This document shows positions 5,168 through 5,628 of a DNA stretch of 5,628 bases, in pieces (position 1 is the first letter of the stretch; every line of letters starts with the position of its first letter). The notes beneath the pieces are model-generated. The model was not told where the DNA came from. It searched no databases and saw nothing but the letters and a program-made list of their open reading frames with translations. The DNA is from Acidobacteriota bacterium (GTDB lineage: Bacteria; Planctomycetota; Phycisphaerae; WQYP01; JAJZKJ01). Location of the stretch: NCBI GenBank assembly GCA_021804195.1, contig JAJZKJ010000173.1, positions 1-5,628 on the forward strand. The letters run 5' to 3'. The position numbers and the translations under genes are program-made.

Positions 5168-5628
5168 TCAGGCGGTTGTGCGCAGGCGTTTCAAGGCGGC
5201 CACATTGCGGGCTTCGTCCCCGGGCGCATCCACCGGGGTCTCGGCCAGAAATGCGGCTTGGCTCCAGCGCGGGTCTTGCAGCAAGGAGCGGAAGGCCGCA
5301 TCGCCCAGCTTGCCTTCGCCAATATGCCAATGCCGGTCCAGGCGCGATGCAAGTCCGCTTTGGGTGTCATTGGCATGCCACAATCGCACTCGTTTGCGCC
5401 CCAGATCGTGTTCCAGCGTCTGCATGAATTGCGCATAGCGCTCGGGCGTGGACCAGTCGTATCCCGCGACCCAGCAGTGGCAGGTGTCGAGACAGGCGGC
5501 GGCGGGCAGGCCCGCCAGGCCGTCCAGAATCTGGCGCAGTTCGCGGAAATCGCCGGCCAGGCGGCTGCCGCCGGCGGTGTTTTCGATGAGTAAATTCACC
5601 GGGCCCCAGTCAAAACCCTGGGCCGCGG
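5168..5628 (-). CDS. nfo: Endonuclease IV (AP endonuclease family 2), C-terminal part (cut by window edge)
   Basis: Endonuclease IV cleaves DNA 5' to abasic sites in base-excision repair, using three zinc ions in a TIM barrel. About 153 C-terminal residues are present; the frame is open through base 5628, so the N-terminal half (usual length about 280) lies outside. The GTG at 5597-5599 is an internal valine (QGFDWGPVNLLIENTAG), not the start. Metal ligands of the family are present in order: Glu in ENTAG (5582-5584), Asp and His in CLDTCH (5486-5488, 5477-5479), His in WHAND (5375-5377), Asp and His in RLDRHWHIGEG (5336-5338, 5330-5332) and Glu in LAETP (5240-5242). Compared with ENTAGQGS in E. 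coli Nfo, this protein has ENTAGGSRLAG, one or two residues shorter. The stop TGA 5168-5170 lies 8 bases from the stop of the convergent DUF481 gene. It acts in the cytoplasm and is probably functional if the rest is intact. Confidence 0.93.
   Translation of the reverse strand, partial: AAQGFDWGPVNLLIENTAGGSRLAGDFRELRQILDGLAGLPAAACLDTCHCWVAGYDWSTPERYAQFMQTLEHDLGRKRVRLWHANDTQSGLASRLDRHWHIGEGKLGDAAFRSLLQDPRWSQAAFLAETPVDAPGDEARNVAALKRLRTTA

Noticed and set aside
5151..5173. Bidirectional terminator between the convergent DUF481 and nfo genes
   Set aside because: The only inverted repeat, GCCTG/CAGGC, is 5 bp with a 12-base loop and no T-run on either strand.
5258..5593. Plus-strand open frame of 111 codons opposite nfo
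   Set aside because: The minus strand carries the full set of endonuclease IV metal-binding motifs, so the plus-strand frame is a shadow.

Overview
This 5.6 kb window looks like chromosomal DNA of an Acidobacteriota member, probably a Terriglobia/Acidobacteriia-type genome. That is an inference from four things: the style of the housekeeping sigma factor N-terminus (ending ...LDLTPGALEKTNDP), a very large secreted BNR/sortilin-like beta-propeller protein with a C-terminal Ig-like module, a DUF481 outer-membrane protein of the form common in that phylum, and a GC-rich but AT-spaced intergenic style. No mobile element, CRISPR array, tRNA or rRNA is visible.

Layout from left to right. Positions 1-245 (minus) hold the 5' end of rpoD, the primary sigma factor, cut by the window edge exactly where conserved region 1.2 begins. 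It has a clear ribosome binding site and a good sigma-70 type promoter. Positions 246-603 are a gene-free stretch between the end of the large gene and rpoD. It holds that promoter, a tandem 9-bp repeat, a 15-bp palindrome, two strong hairpins and a longer inverted repeat followed by a U-rich run that is the best terminator candidate. Positions 604-3867 (minus) encode a 1087-residue exported beta-propeller protein. Its real start is probably a GTG at 3867 rather than the first available TTG at 3942. Positions 3868-4049 are a divergent intergenic region. Positions 4050-5159 (plus) encode a DUF481-type outer-membrane beta-barrel protein, possibly translated from a leaderless mRNA. Positions 5168-5628 (minus) are the C-terminal half of endonuclease IV (nfo), convergent with the DUF481 gene and only 8 bases from it.

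The four genes do not form one pathway. rpoD (transcription) and nfo (base-excision repair) are housekeeping genes. The two genes between them are exported envelope proteins transcribed divergently from a 182-bp region, which allows but does not prove shared regulation. The most interesting item is the C-terminal end of the propeller protein. An Ig-like domain is followed by a membrane hairpin with a basic turn, whose second helix ends in a lipoprotein-style lipobox (LSLAGC) and a Gly/Ser/Pro linker. A short beta-strand tail that resembles the last strands of an Ig-like domain follows. All other cysteines of the protein fall into local pairs; the lipobox cysteine is the only one left over. This could be an unusual membrane-anchoring or processing signal.
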